DNA of 33,267 nucleotides. It comes from Bacillota bacterium. Lineage in GTDB: Bacteria > Bacillota > Clostridia > Clostridiales > Caloramatoraceae. The position numbers were made by a program, and so were the translations under genes. Location: contig JAEZLD010000154.1 of the NCBI GenBank assembly GCA_023415335.1, positions 1 through 33,267 of the forward strand. Direction: 5' to 3'. Shown here piece after piece: positions 1-7,872 of this stretch. Each line of letters opens with the position of its first letter. Position 1 is the stretch's first letter. Below the pieces are notes generated by a model that saw only the letters and a list, made by a program, of their open reading frames with translations, was not told the DNA's origin and searched no databases.

Positions 1-1347
1 CTCCTCCCTGTATTTTGCCACTGTTCGTCTTGAAATAGCTGTCCCCTCCTGTGACAGAAGTTCGCTTATAGCCTGGTCAGAGTATGGGCTTGTTTTGCTT
101 TCACAACTTATAATTTCTTTTATGCGGTTTTTTACCCTGTCGACTGTGACCTCCTCACCTGTGCTGCTCTGCAATCCTCTGGTAAAGAAGCTTTTTATTT
201 CAAAAATGCCCTTTGGCGTCTGCATGTATTTACCTCTTATTGCACGGCTCACAGTAGATTCATGCAGTTCCGTTGCATCTGAAATCTGCTTTAAGCCCAT
301 AGGCCTTAAGGACCCATCATTTTCAAAGAAGTCTCTTTGATATTCCAATATAGCCTCTGATACCTTTTTTATAGTTTCCATCCTCTGCATTATGCTCTTT
401 ATGATCCATAGGGCAGATTGGACTTTGTTACTTACATATTGATATTCCATTGAGCCTTTATCTGTCAAAAGATCTTTATACATGCTGTTTATCTTAAGCT
501 TTGGAACCCAATCCTGATTCACTGTTACATTGTAAATGCCATCTATTTTATCAACAAAAACCTCTGGGACGATATATCGGGTTGTCTCGCTGGAAAGACA
601 GGCACCCGGTTTGGGGTTGAAGGCTTTTATAATTTCTGTATATTCCTCAGCCTTAGCAACGCTGATGTTATTTTCCCTTGCAATCCTTTTAATATCTCCC
701 TGGCCAATGTATTCAAGCATGTTATTTATTATGTTTTTGAGAATACAGTCTTCTACACCGCTTCTTTCTGTTTGTATAAGAAGGCATTCCTGTATATTTC
801 TTGCACAGATTCCTGCAGGCTCAAAACCCTGGACTAAATGCACCAGCTCTTCTGCCTGCTTCTCTTCAAGGCTGTAGCTGTCACATATATCAGCTATATC
901 TATTGTAAGGTAACCGCTTTCGTCTATATTATCTATAATATATTCAGCCGCCAGCTTCAGGTTTTTTCCTAAAGTAACCATCGCCAGCTGCTCCTTAAGA
1001 TACTCCCAGAGGTTTTTCTCCTTTATGACATAATTCAAAGGAGAATAGTTTTCCTTTTCTTCCTGTGCCTCCTTATAGCCTCCATATCCGCTGTCAAAGT
1101 AGTCCATTATACCCAGAAGCTCGTCCTTGCCATCCTTTGGGAAGGCATCAGTATATTCCTCATGATATTCCTCATGCTTTTCTACACTTTCATCTATCTC
1201 CAAAAGAGGATTTTCCTCCAGCTGCTCGTTTATGTACTCATTTAATTCAAAGGTAGTAAGCTGCAGCATTTTTACTGCCAGCTGCAGTTCAGGTGTCATT
1301 ATTAACTTTTGTTCCTGCTGAAGCTGCAAATTAAAATTCATATCCAT
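1..1347 (-). CDS. rpoN: RNA polymerase sigma-54 factor, 3' end cut by window edge
   Basis: Sigma-54 directs core RNA polymerase to -24/-12 promoters and needs an AAA+ activator. The reading frame is open from an ATG at 1347 to the window edge (449 codons). The N-terminus is the Gln/Leu-rich region I that contacts activators (residues 1-50, QLQQEQKLIMTPELQLAVKM). A core-binding region follows. A helix-turn-helix sits near residues 350-375 (LKQISDATELHESTVSRAIR). The last residues visible are the RpoN box (SRRTVAKYRE), which reads the -24 element, so only a few C-terminal residues are missing. The Shine-Dalgarno is weak (GGGGG about 9 nt upstream); an ATG two codons further in is an alternative start. 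The gene has its own promoter just downstream of the terminator of the alcohol dehydrogenase operon. No sigma-54 activator or clear -24/-12 site was found in this window, so its targets are elsewhere or not recognised. Confidence 0.96.
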   Translation of the reverse strand, partial: MDMNFNLQLQQEQKLIMTPELQLAVKMLQLTTFELNEYINEQLEENPLLEIDESVEKHEEYHEEYTDAFPKDGKDELLGIMDYFDSGYGGYKEAQEEKENYSPLNYVIKEKNLWEYLKEQLAMVTLGKNLKLAAEYIIDNIDESGYLTIDIADICDSYSLEEKQAEELVHLVQGFEPAGICARNIQECLLIQTERSGVEDCILKNIINNMLEYIGQGDIKRIARENNISVAKAEEYTEIIKAFNPKPGACLSSETTRYIVPEVFVDKIDGIYNVTVNQDWVPKLKINSMYKDLLTDKGSMEYQYVSNKVQSALWIIKSIMQRMETIKKVSEAILEYQRDFFENDGSLRPMGLKQISDATELHESTVSRAIRGKYMQTPKGIFEIKSFFTRGLQSSTGEEVTVDRVKNRIKEIISCESKTSPYSDQAISELLSQEGTAISRRTVAKYREE

Positions 1348-1403
1348 GCCTGCTGCCCCCAATAATGTAAATCTTACTAAATCGAACATAGCCCTATATA
1401 TAA

Positions 1404-1432
1404 ATTATATCACAGTAAAGAAATGCTAACAA
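1404..1432 (-). promoter_or_regulatory. Sigma-A-type promoter for rpoN
   Basis: On the minus strand, TTGTTA (1427-1432) and TATAAT (1404-1409) are separated by 17 nt, about 55 nt upstream of the rpoN start. It abuts the preceding terminator. The match to consensus is good, but there is no experimental support. Confidence 0.6.
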
Positions 1433-1476
1433 ATTATAAAATGGCTGGAACATGAAGTTTCCAGCCATTTTATAAT
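1433..1476 (-). terminator. Intrinsic terminator after the alcohol dehydrogenase gene
   Basis: This is a perfect 18-bp inverted repeat (1433-1450 with 1459-1476) around an 8-nt loop, with GGCTGGAA/TTCCAGCC as its core. It begins 1 nt after the stop codon of the alcohol dehydrogenase. The A/T-rich outer arms supply the U tract. It separates that operon from rpoN. Confidence 0.85.
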
Positions 1477-1477
1477 A

Positions 1478-2662
1478 CTATTCTACTTTAGGCTTAATGC
1501 CGTAATATATGTCCTTAAACAGCTTTTCAGCAGATGCTTCATTCAGTGGATGTGGTGACAGCTTGGACGACATGGATTGACAGGCCGCCTGTACAAACTG
1601 TGGTAGGTGTTCCATGTATTCCTTCTCATCTACCTTCAGTTCCTTAAAGCTGTGGCTTATACCCATCTTATCACTAAAATCCCAAAGGTAATCTACCAGC
1701 TGGCTGCAAAGCTCCTTCTCACTTTCTCCGTTACAGCCAAGTCTTTTGGCTATGGTAGCATAGGTCGGATGAGGGCAGCATAGGGCTGTGGTATATGGAA
1801 GTAGCATTCCGCATACCAGCCCGTGTGGCAGCTTAAAATATGGTCCTGGCTGGTCACTTGCATGGGCAAGTCCACAGAAAGAGTTCGTAATTGCCACACC
1901 AGCAAGAGAGGCTGCATTATGGCATTTTTCTCTTGAAATACGTTTACTTTCTCCATTTGTGCTAGGACCTGCAGAGCTTGGAAGGTACTCCAGCAAATCC
2001 AATGCTGCTGACATTGCGAGGATTATTACCATGGGATTGGTGTTAGTGCTGACAGAGGCTTCCATGGCATGTGTAAGTGCATCCATTCCTGTCTGAGCAG
2101 CTACGTGGTCAGGAAGAGTGTCTGTAAAATCCGCATCAAGTATTGCATACTCTGGAATAAGGTTGTTTCCAAGCATCAGTGACTTCTCTTTTGTGTCTTG
2201 GTTTGTAAATACAGCACATGAGGAGGTTTCAGAGCCTGTTCCACTAGTGGTTGGTATTGCAACAATTACAGCCTTTCCTGTAGTAGGTGGCAGCTGGAAT
2301 GGCTTAAACGCATCCTCAAAGGCCATATCTGGATGCTCATAGAACAGCCATAATGCCTTTGCAGTGTCTATTACTGAGCCCCCTCCTATGGCAACTATAA
2401 GGTCAGGCTTGAATTCGTTTACTGTATCCCTGGCTTTTAAAATATCCTTAAAGAATGGCTCTGTCCTGATATCTGCCACAACCTTGTATTCAGCACCACC
2501 TTCTTTAAGATATTTAGTTATTTTCTCAAGCTTTTCACCATTAATTACACATCCATCAAGCACTATGGCAGCTCGTTTTCTTCCCATATCTTTAAGGAAA
2601 GAAACAGAACCTCTTCCTGTTACATACTTACCCATAAAGAGCTGTGCATAATTGTTGCTCAT
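1478..2662 (-). CDS. Iron-containing (group III) alcohol dehydrogenase
   Basis: This 394-aa protein belongs to the iron-dependent alcohol dehydrogenase family, which interconverts alcohols and aldehydes with NAD(P). The N-terminal nucleotide-binding half carries GGGSVIDTAK (residues 93-102) and PTTSGTGSE (137-145). The C-terminal helical half carries the metal ligands D194 and H198 (DALTHAMEA), H267 and H280 (LAHASDQPGPYFKLPHG). The spacing between the last two histidines is 13 residues; in most relatives I recall it is 10, so the metal loop appears to have a small insertion. The start has GGAGGG 8 nt upstream. It is the last gene of the grdH/grdI/grdA operon. A partner aldehyde dehydrogenase begins the same operon, which suggests a two-step alcohol-to-acid oxidation like GbsB/GbsA (choline to betaine) in Bacillus. 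The substrate is inferred from context; ethanol or another alcohol is possible. Confidence 0.9.
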   Translation of the reverse strand: MSNNYAQLFMGKYVTGRGSVSFLKDMGRKRAAIVLDGCVINGEKLEKITKYLKEGGAEYKVVADIRTEPFFKDILKARDTVNEFKPDLIVAIGGGSVIDTAKALWLFYEHPDMAFEDAFKPFQLPPTTGKAVIVAIPTTSGTGSETSSCAVFTNQDTKEKSLMLGNNLIPEYAILDADFTDTLPDHVAAQTGMDALTHAMEASVSTNTNPMVIILAMSAALDLLEYLPSSAGPSTNGESKRISREKCHNAASLAGVAITNSFCGLAHASDQPGPYFKLPHGLVCGMLLPYTTALCCPHPTYATIAKRLGCNGESEKELCSQLVDYLWDFSDKMGISHSFKELKVDEKEYMEHLPQFVQAACQSMSSKLSPHPLNEASAEKLFKDIYYGIKPKVE

Positions 2663-2730
2663 AATAATATCCCTCCATGTACTTATAATAATTGGATTCT
2701 TATTATATTCAATTGAGTTTGGAGTTATAT

Positions 2731-2786
2731 AAAAGGAGTGTCCATGCTACTGGATATATCCTTGTCTTGTCCACATGAAGCACTCC
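2731..2786 (-). terminator. Terminator-like hairpin between grdA copy 1 and the alcohol dehydrogenase
   Basis: On the minus strand, GGAGTG (2781-2786) pairs with CACTCC (2735-2740), with CATG/CATG as a possible inner helix, followed by TTTT (2734-2731). The stem is short and the loop long. It may attenuate transcription into the dehydrogenase or stabilise the upstream messenger rather than stop transcription fully. Confidence 0.45.
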
Positions 2787-2792
2787 CTATAA

Positions 2793-3260
2793 TTAGTCGT
2801 TGAACTTAGTATACTGCTCTCTTACAGTGCTTACTTCCTTAATTATTTCATCAACATCAAGAACCATTTCCATCATACCGCACTGCTCATCATAAACAGC
2901 CGGGTCAAACTCATTCTTTATCTTAGGCTCTACTACATGATAAACCCTTAAGCCAAGGTCGGCGCCTGCTAAAGGACCTGCATAGGTTGGGTCTCCAGCA
3001 CACACTGTTTCTGCTGAAAGTCCTAATGCCTCTGCACCGCCTAATAATACTACTATGTTCTCTGCCCCAAATTTCTCGGTTAAGTCCTTGACTCTCTGCT
3101 GGATCTCCAGATCCATCGCACCTGCGGCTGTTCAAACGAAGCATTCTGTTGAGGCAAATATAACCTCTGCTCCTGCACTTACTGCACATGCTTCAATGGC
3201 TGGTCCTGGTATTCCGTCCCTGTCGCCAATTGCAATTAATTTTCTTCCTTTTAATATCAT
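2793..3260 (-). CDS. grdA: GrdA selenoprotein (reductase protein A), copy 1
   Basis: GrdA is the small selenoprotein that takes the carboxymethyl group from component B as a Se-carboxymethyl selenoether and hands it to GrdC/GrdD. The frame runs from ATG at 3260 (GAGG 7 nt upstream) through an in-frame TGA at 3132-3134 to a stop at 2793, giving 155 residues with Sec43. The redox motif is C40-F-V-U43 followed by TAAGAMDLE. Compared with the other two copies it is two residues shorter (GGAEALGLSA against GGAEAESAGLSA) and has about a dozen substitutions, so it is the divergent paralogue. It lies between the grdI-type gene and the alcohol dehydrogenase, so it probably serves that component B. Automated callers that stop at TGA would keep only the C-terminal 107 residues. 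Confidence 0.95.
3100..3115 (-). promoter_or_regulatory. Candidate SECIS hairpin of grdA copy 1
   Basis: The stem TGGATC/GATCCA with loop TGGA starts 16 nt after the UGA. The same hairpin occurs at the same place in the other two grdA copies. Position and size fit a bacterial SECIS read by SelB, but the loop is not the textbook E. coli one. Confidence 0.55.
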
Positions 3261-3340
3261 TACTGTGCCTCTTTATTTAAATTACTCAATTTGTTTTATT
3301 ATAGATTTACACCTCAAGCTTTATTCTTTTAAAAGCAAAC

Positions 3341-3357
3341 CGGCAGCAGTGCTGCCG
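3341..3357 (-). other. GC-rich hairpin in the 125-nt gap between grdI-type gene and grdA
   Basis: The palindrome CGGCAGCA-C-TGCTGCCG lies 28 nt after the stop of the grdI-type gene. The minus-strand sequence continues GTTTGCTTTT, a weak U tract. It could be a partial terminator or a 3'-end stabiliser that sets the level of the upstream genes relative to grdA. Confidence 0.5.
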
Positions 3358-3385
3358 ATTTTAATGCTTTTAATGCAAAACTAAA

Positions 3386-4696
3386 TTAGTATGATTCTGC
3401 AAAGTTCTTGCTAGCTCCTGACTGGTTTCCACCAAGATAAAACTGTGTGGTTGTATCAAACTCGATTGATTTGTTGGAAGGTGGGAAGAAGCCACCTGAC
3501 TCCTTATTCAGTCTTAATACATCTCCACCTACAACCCTATCAACATCCGGAAGTACATAGTGCTTTTCTATAGAGCCTCCGCTTATAATCGCATCAGCCT
3601 CCGGCACATCATCAACAAGAAGTATTCCTTCAGTACCATCCACGCCTCCAAATTCAAAGGTTATAGTGGAGGCCTTAATGTCATGCTTTTCAGCAGTCTG
3701 TATAGTAAGCATGCCATCTACACAGGCATTTCCACCGCCCTCCCAGGCCATTATCAGTCCATCAGCATCAGTATACTTTGCAAGCTTTATGTTGAAGCTT
3801 GCACATCTTTGCTTATGCCAGTTGGTAGGCTGGTGGCTCCTACAGAATATAACTCCTCTGAAGTTTAAGGTCTTTCCATGGTTCCTATAAAGCTCCATAA
3901 CTATTGGATGGTTAACATGCAGGTAGGTTGGAACCTTAAAGGCTGGCCAAACATAGTTTCCACTTACAACGCATCCATCCATCATTTCATTTGGATTGAG
4001 CAGTGTTGGTACCAGGTTGTCTATGCTTTCACCATAAAGATAGGTGTTAGCATATGGTCCCTGGTTCTGGCATTGCCATACCAACACTACGTTTGGAAGC
4101 TCCTCTTTAACCTCATCATTTGTGAAAAGCTGGCTATCATCAGGCACCATATCCTTTGTAAGCTGTGCAAGATATGTAGAAACCTTAATTGCTATCATAC
4201 GTATGTTTTCATCATATTCTATTGATGACTTACCTTCAGCAAGCTTATATAATATTACCAGATTTATCATCTGACTGAAGGGTGTAAAGCCTGCAATAGG
4301 TCCTGTCATATCCATTATTGCATCTCTTGGATAAAGCAGCCCGCTGCTGGCACTGGATTCGTCCCATGGAAGAGCTGCACTTTCCATAACTGTAAAGCCT
4401 CTTAGAAGATTTGTGGTACCCTCTCCTGTTGTAAATGGTGTTCCAAAGAAGCCAGAATACTGCATGCCTTCTCCTTCTACCTTAAACATAGGCTGGATGG
4501 TATCAAGAAGGTGTATTATACGTGTGTTTTCTCCAGGTTTGACTATTTCAAAGTCAATGTCTGCAACAGCCTTCATGAGGTCTCTTACCTGATTTTTAAG
4601 CTCATCCTTATTTATTGTCAGTACGCCGTTCTTAAGGGAGCATTTTTCTCCGAAGACTACATCCTTTATATCAAAATACTGTCTTGTCAGCTTCAA
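3386..4696 (-). CDS. grdI: Reductase component B, GrdE/GrdG/GrdI-type proprotein (probably betaine type)
   Basis: This 436-aa protein belongs to the GrdE/GrdG/GrdI family, the non-selenium subunit of the substrate-binding component B of glycine, sarcosine or betaine reductase. It shares with the GrdE in this window the N-terminal FGE block, VKVEGEG (72-78) and the DG-x-VVSGN region followed by PTYLHVNHP. The start is TTG at 4696, with AGGAGG about 8 nt upstream; the grdH-type gene ends 2 nt before it. In GrdE the conserved GN-C is where the proprotein is cleaved to make a carbonyl group. Here that position is Tyr248 (GNYVWPAF), while a different Cys sits at 242 (DGCVVSGN). Cleavage may therefore be absent or moved. 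Assignment to betaine rather than sarcosine rests on the linked dehydrogenases and is tentative. Confidence 0.8.
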   Translation of the reverse strand: MKLTRQYFDIKDVVFGEKCSLKNGVLTINKDELKNQVRDLMKAVADIDFEIVKPGENTRIIHLLDTIQPMFKVEGEGMQYSGFFGTPFTTGEGTTNLLRGFTVMESAALPWDESSASSGLLYPRDAIMDMTGPIAGFTPFSQMINLVILYKLAEGKSSIEYDENIRMIAIKVSTYLAQLTKDMVPDDSQLFTNDEVKEELPNVVLVWQCQNQGPYANTYLYGESIDNLVPTLLNPNEMMDGCVVSGNYVWPAFKVPTYLHVNHPIVMELYRNHGKTLNFRGVIFCRSHQPTNWHKQRCASFNIKLAKYTDADGLIMAWEGGGNACVDGMLTIQTAEKHDIKASTITFEFGGVDGTEGILLVDDVPEADAIISGGSIEKHYVLPDVDRVVGGDVLRLNKESGGFFPPSNKSIEFDTTTQFYLGGNQSGASKNFAESY

Positions 4697-4698
4697 CT

Positions 4699-6033
4699 TT
4701 ATCCCTCCTTGCTCTCATCAACAGTGTATATTGTTGGTCCAGCAACATCCTGTGAAACTGCTGCTAAAGCCTTTTCCACTATCTTTCTTCTGTATGCTTT
4801 TTCACGGTCAATAGGAAGACTTGGATTTCCTGTAGGTGAAGTAAAGTTTCCACCGAATACTATTCTGTTTGCTCCAACGTTCTGCGCTATAGATGTAAAG
4901 CCTGTTATATGTGCAGTAGGTATCCCTATTCTCTCTAATTCCTTTGTAATCGTTGCACCGCAACGTGTACAGGTTCCTCAGGTTGTGGTCATGAGTGCTG
5001 CACTGACTCCTGCTTTTGAAAGCTCTTCAGCTATTCTTCTTCCCATATTCTTGCTGCTTTCGATATTTGTACCAACTCCGCAGGTTGTAAAGAAGTACCT
5101 GTAGACTCTTCCTATTACTCCTTCCTTCTCCAATTCCATCATGGCATCTAATGGAACAAGCCTATGTGGATCAGCTGTAGCCCATGTGGTATCATAGCCT
5201 CCATGTATGGACTCGTATACTCCCTGATCAAGAGATGCCTTTCCTTCCATGTCATACCTTCCATAGCTTGTTGCAAAGGCCTGCCTTATTTTATCCGGAT
5301 TTCCAACAGGAACAAGTCCACCGGTTGTAAGAAGTGCTATAGTAGCATTTTTCAAATCTGCGGCCTTAGGAGCTGGTGGAACCATCTCAAAGCCTCTGAG
5401 AGGAACCTCTGTTACATAGGGCTGGTTATTGAGCTTTTTAAGCAATATGTCAACGACTCTCTCTGCTCCTGTTTTTTCATGATATTCATTATATCTATGT
5501 CCTGTCCTTATATAGCCTTCAAAGCGTGCAGGTCCTATTTTTTCCCCCTTAGCCAGCTTTAATGCCAAGGCTGCTATTGGGGGGAGGGATTTAGTCATTC
5601 CTGTAGCAGTTTCTGTAGTGGATATAATATAATTATCCTTTATATACATGCTTATGGCAGGGTTTTCATGCCACATTCCTGTAACGCTGGGAACTCCAAA
5701 TTCCTTTTTTGCCAGGTCTGCCATCTTTGCACAGGCAACTCCATAACGTCCCGCATTAAATGCGGGTCCTGCTATGAAAACATCTGGCTTTACCTCATCT
5801 ATTATCTTTTTTATTTCTGGAATCACACTTTGGAAGTTTTCATCCTTGTTTATGAAGTTGTCACCACAAACTATGGTCTTTACAACCTGCATTTCTCCCT
5901 TCCAAAGCTTTTCTAGTCCCATGCCAGGGCCTTTTTTACCATCAATTATCTGAAGACCTATGTCAGCCATAGCTTCTCCACCTATACCGGCATAAAACTG
6001 GTTAATATAGTGTATTGCTTTTAATGCTGCCAA
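4699..6033 (-). CDS. grdH: Selenocysteine-containing reductase component B subunit, GrdB/GrdF/GrdH type (probably betaine)
   Basis: This 444-residue selenoprotein is the catalytic subunit of a glycine/sarcosine/betaine reductase component B. It cleaves the substrate C-N bond and passes the carboxymethyl group to GrdA. The frame starts at TTG 6033 (GGGAGAG 6 nt upstream) and reads MAALKAIHYINQFYAGIGGE. It passes an in-frame TGA at 4978-4980 (Sec352 in TTT-U-GTCTRCGAT) and ends at 4699. The tail after Sec (GANRIVFGGNFTSPTGNPSL) aligns with the GrdB tail in this window. The gene lies 15 nt downstream of the aldehyde dehydrogenase and 2 nt upstream of its grdI-type partner, so the two subunits are co-translated. 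It is clearly diverged from the GrdB at 16236-17537. Sarcosine (GrdF) remains possible; betaine (GrdH) is favoured by context. Confidence 0.85.
4951..4965 (-). promoter_or_regulatory. Candidate SECIS hairpin of the grdH-type gene
   Basis: The stem CGTTGC/GCAACG with loop GGT starts 12 nt after the UGA. A GU in the apical loop is a known feature of bacterial SECIS elements. The same hairpin, one base pair longer, follows the UGA in grdB. Confidence 0.6.
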
Positions 6034-6048
6034 GTATATCTCTCCCTT

Positions 6049-7545
6049 CTATATTCTTACAGGTGGCTCGCTTCCGTCAACTGTATCAAAGAATACTGTC
6101 TTTTGTATCATGTATTTGTGTATTCCTGCTATTCCAAGTCCGCTCTGCTTCCAACCTGTTCCAGGGGACTCATGCATTGCCTTGCTGAAATAGGAGTTTA
6201 CGTATATCTGTCCTCCGCGAACAGCACTTACAACTCTTAAGGCCCTCTTCACATCATTTGTGTTAACACCACCGGCAAGTCCATATATAGTACTGTTAGC
6301 AAGTGCAATAGCTTCTTCCTCTGTCTCAAATGGTGTAACTGTAACGACAGGTCCGAATATCTCCTGCTGGAATACGGTCATTTCAGGGGTAACATCTGCG
6401 AATATTGTTGGTGGAACAAAGTTTCCCTTCGCAAGTATCGGGTCTGTATAAGGTACTCCTCCTGTAACCAGCCTTGCTCCTTCTTCCTTGCCCATTTCTA
6501 TGTAGTTCCATACACTGTTGTAATGTGGTCTTGAAATAAGTGCATTAAGTGTTGTCTTTGGATCGAAGCCGTCTCCAGGAACAAATTTCAGGACCTCCTT
6601 CTTCAGCTTTGCAAGGAACTCCTCGTATATGCTCTTATGAACTATAAGCCTTGAGCCCGATACACATACCTGTCCGGCATGAAGGGTGAAGCCATATCTT
6701 GCCCATTCAACAGCCTTGTCCACATCAACATCCTCAAAGAATATGTTAGGGCTCTTGCCGCCAAGCTCTAGAGCAATATCCTTTATGGTATCTGCGGATT
6801 TTTCAATTATCTTGCGTCCTGTGCCAGTTCCGCCTGTCATGGATACCATATCCACAAGTGGGCTTTCAACTAAGGCGTTTCCACATTCTCCTCCAGGTCC
6901 CATAACAACGTTCACTACGCCCTTAGGGAAGCCTGCCTCATGGTAAACCTCAGCTAAGAGAGCCATTGTTGTGCATGCCCATGTAGCTGGCTTTACTATA
7001 ACAGTGTTGCCTGCTGCCAATATTCCATTTATCTTCTGGCATCCCATAAGGAAAGGCCCGTTCCAGGGAAGTATTTCACCAACAACCCCTAAAGGTTGAT
7101 AGAGCACGCAGTTCCATGCACCACGTTCGTTACAGGGAATCATTTTCCCTTCAACTGTTCTGGCCATTCCAGCCCAGTATTCAAAGGCATCAACAGCCAT
7201 GTCTCCTTCAAAATAATAGCAGCTGCCATAGAGCTTTCCAGCCTCAAGAGTCTCAAGTACTGCAAATTCTTCCTTCCTGGTTTCGAGTATTCTTCCAGCC
7301 TTCATGATGAGCTTGGCTCTTTCCTTTGCAGTCATCTTACCCCAGGGTCCCTCATCGTAAGCCTTTCTTGCAGCCAGTATTGCCTTATCCACGTCAGCTT
7401 TTCCACCCACATAAGCCTTAGCAAAAGGTTCGTTATTAACTGGATTCAGCACATCCATGGTTTTTCCAGACTCAGATGCTACAAACTCCCCATCAATGTA
7501 GAGCTTGTAAGGTTCCTTTTTTACATACTCCAATGGATTTTTCAT
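6049..7545 (-). CDS. NAD(P)-dependent aldehyde dehydrogenase, first gene of the grdH/grdI operon
   Basis: This 498-aa member of the aldehyde dehydrogenase superfamily oxidises an aldehyde to a carboxylic acid. The visible catalytic set is complete: N162 (PWNGPF), K185 (VIVKPA), E260 (ELGGKSPN) and the nucleophile C294 (HAGQVCVSGSR), with EIFGPVV near the C-terminus. The length is normal for the family. The start has AGGAGG about 6 nt upstream. It is the promoter-proximal gene of an operon with a reductase component B, a grdA and an iron alcohol dehydrogenase. Together the two dehydrogenases resemble the GbsA/GbsB (betaine aldehyde/choline) pair, so a betaine aldehyde dehydrogenase role is attractive. 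The substrate cannot be read from sequence; acetaldehyde oxidation as an electron source for the reductase is the main alternative. Confidence 0.9.
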   Translation of the reverse strand: MKNPLEYVKKEPYKLYIDGEFVASESGKTMDVLNPVNNEPFAKAYVGGKADVDKAILAARKAYDEGPWGKMTAKERAKLIMKAGRILETRKEEFAVLETLEAGKLYGSCYYFEGDMAVDAFEYWAGMARTVEGKMIPCNERGAWNCVLYQPLGVVGEILPWNGPFLMGCQKINGILAAGNTVIVKPATWACTTMALLAEVYHEAGFPKGVVNVVMGPGGECGNALVESPLVDMVSMTGGTGTGRKIIEKSADTIKDIALELGGKSPNIFFEDVDVDKAVEWARYGFTLHAGQVCVSGSRLIVHKSIYEEFLAKLKKEVLKFVPGDGFDPKTTLNALISRPHYNSVWNYIEMGKEEGARLVTGGVPYTDPILAKGNFVPPTIFADVTPEMTVFQQEIFGPVVTVTPFETEEEAIALANSTIYGLAGGVNTNDVKRALRVVSAVRGGQIYVNSYFSKAMHESPGTGWKQSGLGIAGIHKYMIQKTVFFDTVDGSEPPVRI

Positions 7546-7642
7546 AAGGTTACCTCCTAAATTTATTTTAAAATTGTAAATGCAATTTTTTTACCCTCTA
7601 AATTTGTGCTTTTTCTGTTATGAAATCATGATTTGTCTATGT

Positions 7643-7709
7643 AACGGATGACAGGTGTAGCGATAAGATATAATCAGCCTTTATCTTTTTAATGTGTTAA
7701 TCATCCGTT
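7643..7709. repeat. Spaced inverted repeat in the operon leader, candidate regulator sites
   Basis: AACGGATGA (7643-7651) is matched by its exact inverse TCATCCGTT (7701-7709). Both half-sites neighbour a CTATGT(T)A element. They lie downstream of the predicted start of transcription. Two spaced sites suit an oligomeric SorC-family regulator, whose gene is adjacent, but binding is inferred. Confidence 0.4.
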
Positions 7710-7757
7710 TTCTATGTTACATTTGCTCATTTATTAATCATTTGTAACTCTACTATA

Positions 7758-7786
7758 ATATTATCATGTAGAATTTTGTGTGTAAA
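7758..7786 (-). promoter_or_regulatory. Promoter for the aldehyde dehydrogenase-grdH-grdI-grdA operon
   Basis: On the minus strand, TTTACA (7781-7786) and TAATAT (7758-7763) are 17 nt apart. Transcription would begin near 7750, about 205 nt before the first start codon. This is a sigma-A-type match; no sigma-54 -24/-12 element was seen. Confidence 0.5.
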
Positions 7787-7850
7787 GTTTAGTTCAAGCA
7801 AATGAATATTTGAATTTCAAATATTGCAGATAGATTTTTTTAATAGAGTT

Positions 7851-7872
7851 CAAGAATGCCTTGGCATTCTTG
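7851..7872. promoter_or_regulatory. Perfect palindrome upstream of the promoter
   Basis: CAAGAATGCC and its inverse are separated by TT. It lies 65 nt upstream of the -35 of the operon promoter, a place suited to an activator site. There is no T tract on either side, so it is unlikely to be a terminator. A SorC-type operator is possible. Confidence 0.4.

Noticed and set aside
2923..3189. Alternative minus-strand open frame overlapping grdA copy 1
   Set aside because: It is an out-of-frame shadow; the grdA frame through the UGA matches the family on both sides of Sec43.
3055..3384. Plus-strand open frame opposite grdA copy 1 (similar ones at 13008 and 17576)
   Set aside because: These repeat only because grdA is repeated; they are antisense shadows without ribosome-binding sites or family resemblance.
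4511..5104. 197-codon plus-strand open frame across the grdI/grdH junction
   Set aside because: Antisense to two well-supported genes; hydrophobic low-complexity translation with no domain.
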